Positions 61,225 to 64,000 of a DNA stretch of 64,000 nucleotides are shown in pieces. A program made the translations under genes and the position numbers. The stretch spans positions 62,001-126,000 of the forward strand of contig NZ_BLAE01000032.1 of NCBI RefSeq assembly GCF_009687865.1. The letters are read 5' to 3'. The stretch comes from Acrocarpospora macrocephala (GTDB lineage: Bacteria > Actinomycetota > Actinomycetes > Streptosporangiales > Streptosporangiaceae). The notes under the pieces are model-generated. The model worked only from the letters and a program-made list of their open reading frames with translations, was not told the origin of the DNA and did no database searches. The first letter of the stretch is position 1, and each line of letters opens with the position of its first letter.

Positions 61225-61625
61225 CTACAGGGAGGCGATTTTCTCCAGCCCGCGCAACGCCTGCGCCACCACATCAGCTGGTGCGGCGTCCTCCTCGCGA
61301 ACCGCCCACCAGGCCAGTGCTCGCAGCATCGCCGCCTGGATGGCCGCGCCCGCGGCGACCGGCGTGATGGCGTCCTTCGGCTCGCCAAGCCGCCGCGCCA
61401 CATACGCCACGAGCTGCTCGCGCCACCGCTCGAACGTCTCCGACCGGCTCGCCTGCAGCTCCGGGACGGTCGCAATCAACCGCAGCCGAACACGCGTCAG
61501 CGCAAGGTCCTCGACCTGCTGGTCGAACACCGACATCACCACGGACCTGACCGCCTCGATGACCGACAGACGCTCGTCAGCTGTCTCGAAGGCCGCCCGC
61601 AGCGCCTCGAAGGAGCTCTCGATGC
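61225..61625 (-). pseudogene. TetR-family regulator, C-terminal remnant
   Basis: About 130 residues (FEALRAAFETADERLSVIEA, QQVEDLALTRVRLRLIATVPELQA, ETFERWREQLVAYVARRLGE, AGAAIQAAMLRALAWWAVRE) match the C-terminal ligand domain of TetR regulators. The DNA-binding N-terminus is missing. The frame stays open into the neighbouring fragment, but the similarity ends near 61625, exactly where the divergent SDR fragment begins. Confidence 0.75.
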
Positions 61626-61635
61626 CACCCCACAC

Positions 61636-62310
61636 GATGAAGACGCCGCCACCGCGGTCGCTGAGGACTTGCGGGCGCGATACTCCGTCAACGCAGTCGG
61701 CGCGCGGGTTGACGTCACCGACTCGGCGTCGGTCGCCGCGGGCGCCGACACCGCGGTCGCACAGCTCGGCGGTGTGGACATCTGGGTGAACAACGCCGGA
61801 ATCTTCCCCAGCGTCTCCCTCCTCGACATGCCGGACGAGGTATGGGAGCAGGTTTTCGCCGTCAACTCCCGCGGTGTCTTCCTGGGCGCCCGTGAGGCCG
61901 CCCGTAGGATGTCCGCCACCGGCAAGGGCGGGGTGATCGTCAACATCGTCTCGACCGCGGGGTTCAAGGCCACCGCGCCCGGACTTGCCGCCTACGTCGG
62001 CTCCAAGCACGCCGTCCGCGGCCTGACCAAGGAACTCGCCCTCGAGTTCGCGCCACTCGGCATCCGCGTGCTCGGCGTTGCACCCACCTACGTGCCCACC
62101 GAGGGCAACATCGCCGCCACACAGACCGCGCTCGAAGCGGCCGCCGCGGCCGGGGTTGATGTCACTCAGCTCGATGTCATGCAGCAGAGCATGATCGGAC
62201 GCATCGGAACCCCCGACGACATCGCCCGCGTCGCCCTTTTCGCCGCCAGCGACCTGTCCATCATCATGACCGACAGCACCCTGCTCGCCGACGCCGGCGA
62301 AACGATCTGA
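61636..62310 (+). pseudogene. Short-chain dehydrogenase (SDR), N-terminally truncated
   Basis: About 224 residues of a classical SDR: VDIWVNNAGIFPSVSLLDM (NNAG), IVNIVSTAGFKATAPGLAAYVGSKHA (catalytic S, Y and K in YVGSK) and the C-terminal IGTPDDIARVALFAASD. The NAD-binding TGxxxGIG segment is absent; recognisable sequence starts at DEDAATAVAEDLRARY. No start codon with a ribosome binding site is seen. It faces the truncated TetR, so one deletion probably removed both 5' ends and the promoter. Confidence 0.8.
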
Positions 62311-62603
62311 CCCGTGTTCGGCCCTGCGATGTCGCAGCCGGCCGCACCGTTCGGGATGGCCCGGCGCCTTCCGCATTCGTTCACGCCATCGACGCCAGAC
62401 GGCGGCAGGCAGAAGACGGCGTTGGCCAGCAGCGCCCCGGGCGATCTGGGCGCCGGTGTAGGCGGCACTTCCCCTAGGCGAGGCATTCAGATCCGCGATC
62501 ACCAACGTGGCCGTGGTGCCCGTGCCACCAGGCGGGCCACGGAGACCACCGAAGCGCGCGCCCGAGACCGCACGACGAACTCGGCGACAGCAAGTCCGCC
62601 GAT

Positions 62604-63026
62604 TTGCTGGCGACCTATGGGTCCGAGGTGCGGATGATCGAGGTCAAGTCGGCCGCTGGCAACGCGTCCGAGAAGCTCGTGGGAGCGCTGGAGCGGCACC
62701 TGTCGACCTGCCCGAGCCTACGCCCCCATCAGCCGGTCGGCGCAGGCGTGCTGGTGGTGAACCACCAGTACCGAAAGGACCCGCACGATCGTTCCGCGCA
62801 GGTGTACGAACGACGCGAGTTCGTTGACTCGCTCAAGGTCGTGGTGCTCAGCAGCCGAGATCTGTTCACCTGGTGGGCCGCAGGCGATTGGCCGGCGATC
62901 CGGAAGGCCGTGCTCGGCACGACTCCCGTGGCACCGCCCTCCGTTGCGGCCATGCCCCCATCACCGGGCCCGAAGGACCGTGCTACGTCCAGGAGGCTGC
63001 GCTGGCTCTGGAACCGTGGGGGTTAA
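62604..63026 (+). pseudogene. C-terminal fragment of a nuclease-like protein
   Basis: A possible product of up to 140 residues: VRMIEVKSAAGNASEKLVGALERHL (the E-V-K resembles the end of a PD-(D/E)xK nuclease core), GAGVLVVNHQYRKDPHDRSAQVY and LFTWWAAGDWPAIRKAVLG. It reads like the last domain of a larger protein, with no convincing start or upstream domain. The preceding 290 bases (62311-62603) hold nothing I can identify. Confidence 0.45.
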
Positions 63027-63095
63027 GACCACAGGTGCCCTTCTGGCGCAGAATTTGGGGTGCTGGTTCGGAGGCATCGCCCGCCGATGGCGTGC

Positions 63096-63350
63096 TCAGT
63101 AGTGGTAGCGGGCCTGAAGGATGATCAGTTCGTCGTCGCGTGGGAGGTAGACGAGCCGGTGTTCTTCGGTGATCCTTCGGGACCAGGCTCCCTGGAGGGC
63201 ATGTTTGAGCGGTTCGGGTTTGCCGATGCCTGCGTATGGGTCGCGAAGGGTGTCTTCGATAAGCCTGTTTATGCGTTTCAGGACCTGGCGGTCGGTGGTG
63301 AGCCAGGAGGTGTAGTCCTCCCAGGCTTCGGGGGTGAAGGAGAGCTTCAT
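63096..63350 (-). CDS. RelE-superfamily toxin, YoeB/Txe type
   Basis: An 84-residue protein matching YoeB throughout: FTPEAWEDYTSWLTTDRQVLKRINRLIED, in parts, then GIGKPEPLKHALQGAWSRRI, the catalytic-region EEHRLVYLPRDDELIILQARYHY with the C-terminal His-Tyr. YoeB toxins cleave mRNA at the ribosome. The ATG overlaps the antitoxin stop (ATGA). Confidence 0.92.
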   Translation of the reverse strand: MKLSFTPEAWEDYTSWLTTDRQVLKRINRLIEDTLRDPYAGIGKPEPLKHALQGAWSRRITEEHRLVYLPRDDELIILQARYHY

Positions 63351-63604
63351 GGTTGGTCGTCGGCGATGAGTTCGCGGATTTCGTGCCGGCCTTCCAGGGC
63401 GTGCTGGTAGGAGGCGATGAGCCTGCGCATGTTGGCCGGTGAGCGCAGGAGGTGCGCCGTCTCCTTCAGCGCTTCGTACTCGGCGGCGGGTACGAGGTAG
63501 GCGCGGTTGTGTTTGGAGACGATCTCCACGGCCAGGCTGTCCTCGTTCACCTCGTCGATGAGAGGGAACAGCCGGCGCCGGGCTTCGCTTGCAGTGATCG
63601 ACAT
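63347..63604 (-). CDS. Antitoxin, Phd/YefM family
   Basis: An 85-residue protein: MSITASEARRRLFPLIDEVNEDSLAVEIVSKHNRAYLVPAAEYEALKETAHLL, in parts, is the YefM DNA-binding and dimerisation domain, followed by a helical toxin-binding tail. ATG 63604 has GGTGGAGG upstream. It neutralises the downstream toxin and represses the pair's promoter. Confidence 0.92.
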   Translation of the reverse strand: MSITASEARRRLFPLIDEVNEDSLAVEIVSKHNRAYLVPAAEYEALKETAHLLRSPANMRRLIASYQHALEGRHEIRELIADDQP

Positions 63605-63620
63605 CAGAAACCTCCACCCA

Positions 63621-63643
63621 ATCTGGTACCAGATATCGTACCA
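63621..63643. promoter_or_regulatory. YefM-type operator: two GTAC-centred palindromes 12 bp apart
   Basis: The perfect palindrome ATCTGGTACCAGAT (63621-63634) and a second site TATCGTACCA (63634-63643) have GTAC centres 12 bp apart. That is the spacing described for YefM-YoeB autoregulatory operators. Confidence 0.65.
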
Positions 63644-63660
63644 CTCTGGTCGAGGGTGGG

Positions 63661-63930
63661 GTTGCCTGCTGTACATGGAGCAAAGCGCTCACGCGAGCCA
63701 AGCTCAGCGGCTTCCACTTTCACGATCTGCGGCATACAGGGAACACCTTCGCCTCGCAGTCCGGCGCGACGTTACGCGAGCTGATGAACCGCACGGGCCA
63801 CTCGACCACCCGGGCCGCACTGATCTACCAGCACACCGCGATGGAGTGGGATCGGGCCATCGCTGACGCGCTCGGGAAGCCCGCCGAGGAAGCGCTCAAG
63901 AAGCAAGATCCAAGTGGAACGGGCACGTAG
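63661..63930 (+). pseudogene. Tyrosine recombinase (integrase), C-terminal fragment
   Basis: From about 63697 the frame reads FHFHDLRHTGNTFASQSGAT, LRELMNRTGHSTTRAALIYQ, HTAMEWDRAIADAL and ends at TAG 63930. It contains the HxLRH box, the GHS box and the catalytic Tyr of phage-type integrases. The core-binding domain and first catalytic Arg are missing; upstream is the toxin-antitoxin promoter. It is a remnant of an integrative element. Confidence 0.8.
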
Positions 63931-64000
63931 TGGGCACGGAAGGTCGATTGGCGCTAGAAAAGATCAAGGCCTGGGTCGGGAATTATCCTCTGACCTGGGC

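Noticed and set aside
62311-62603. Short frames between the SDR remnant and the nuclease-like fragment
   Set aside because: None has a ribosome binding site or recognisable similarity.

Overview
The window is high-GC actinobacterial chromosome. The signs are pervasive G/C third positions, frequent GTG/TTG starts, ATGA/GTGA stop-start overlaps, a LAL-type LuxR regulator, an nSTAND-WD40 protein, a DUF2637 gene and many secreted carbohydrate-active enzymes. A Streptosporangiaceae-like soil actinomycete (Nonomuraea or Streptosporangium type) fits best, but this is inference. No rRNA gene, complete tRNA or CRISPR array was seen.

Layout. 1-5.4 kb: 3' part of a giant secreted enzyme (beta-helix end, four CBM32 modules, FN3, GH95-type catalytic region, FIMAH-like tail) and its terminator. 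5.5-7.4 kb: GlxA/AraC regulator divergent from a beta-propeller glycosidase-like protein. 7.5-15.1 kb: sugar/polyol catabolic cluster (two TIM-barrel isomerases, RbsABC-type importer, Gfo/Idh/MocA dehydrogenase) facing a LacI regulator across a perfect 14-bp palindrome. 15.2-23.4 kb: nSTAND-WD40 sensor and a run of secreted or membrane proteins (peptidoglycan-binding, two unknowns, SGNH hydrolase). 23.5-28.5 kb: metX-metY-CoA-binding protein, divergent from OsmC plus a flavoprotein. 28.6-36.6 kb: orphan PstB-like ATPase, membrane protein, multicopper oxidase, LAL regulator, SPFH protein and GntR regulator. 36.6-43.2 kb: apparent operon GH1-FGE-PadR-sulfatase-MFS-esterase, which looks built for uptake and degradation of a sulfated glycoconjugate. 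43.7-47.2 kb: large protein with a possible HopA1-like domain, LtrA membrane protein, GNAT.

47.4 kb to the end is accessory and partly decayed. It opens with a 23-nt piece of tRNA-Gly 3' end beside a truncated DUF2637 gene, both typical of integrative elements. A complete minus-strand operon follows: peptide-type ABC importer (SBP, two permeases, fused ATPase), a 28-codon micro-ORF, and two LLM flavin monooxygenases, under a divergent TetR. Next to it lies the wreck of a paralogous operon: a duplicated regulatory region, an SBP start fused to an LLM C-terminus, and an intact flavin reductase. Beyond are a frameshifted GH78 rhamnosidase, a MarR gene, a deletion scar joining 5'-truncated TetR and SDR genes, a nuclease-like fragment, a YefM/YoeB-type toxin-antitoxin pair and a tyrosine-recombinase C-terminal fragment.

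Genes working together: the LLM monooxygenases need reduced flavin, and the reductase surviving from the broken copy may supply it. The FGE should activate the sulfatase two genes downstream. LacI probably controls the sugar cluster, and TetR probably controls the ABC/LLM operon through repeated GGGGA-N3-TCCCC sites.
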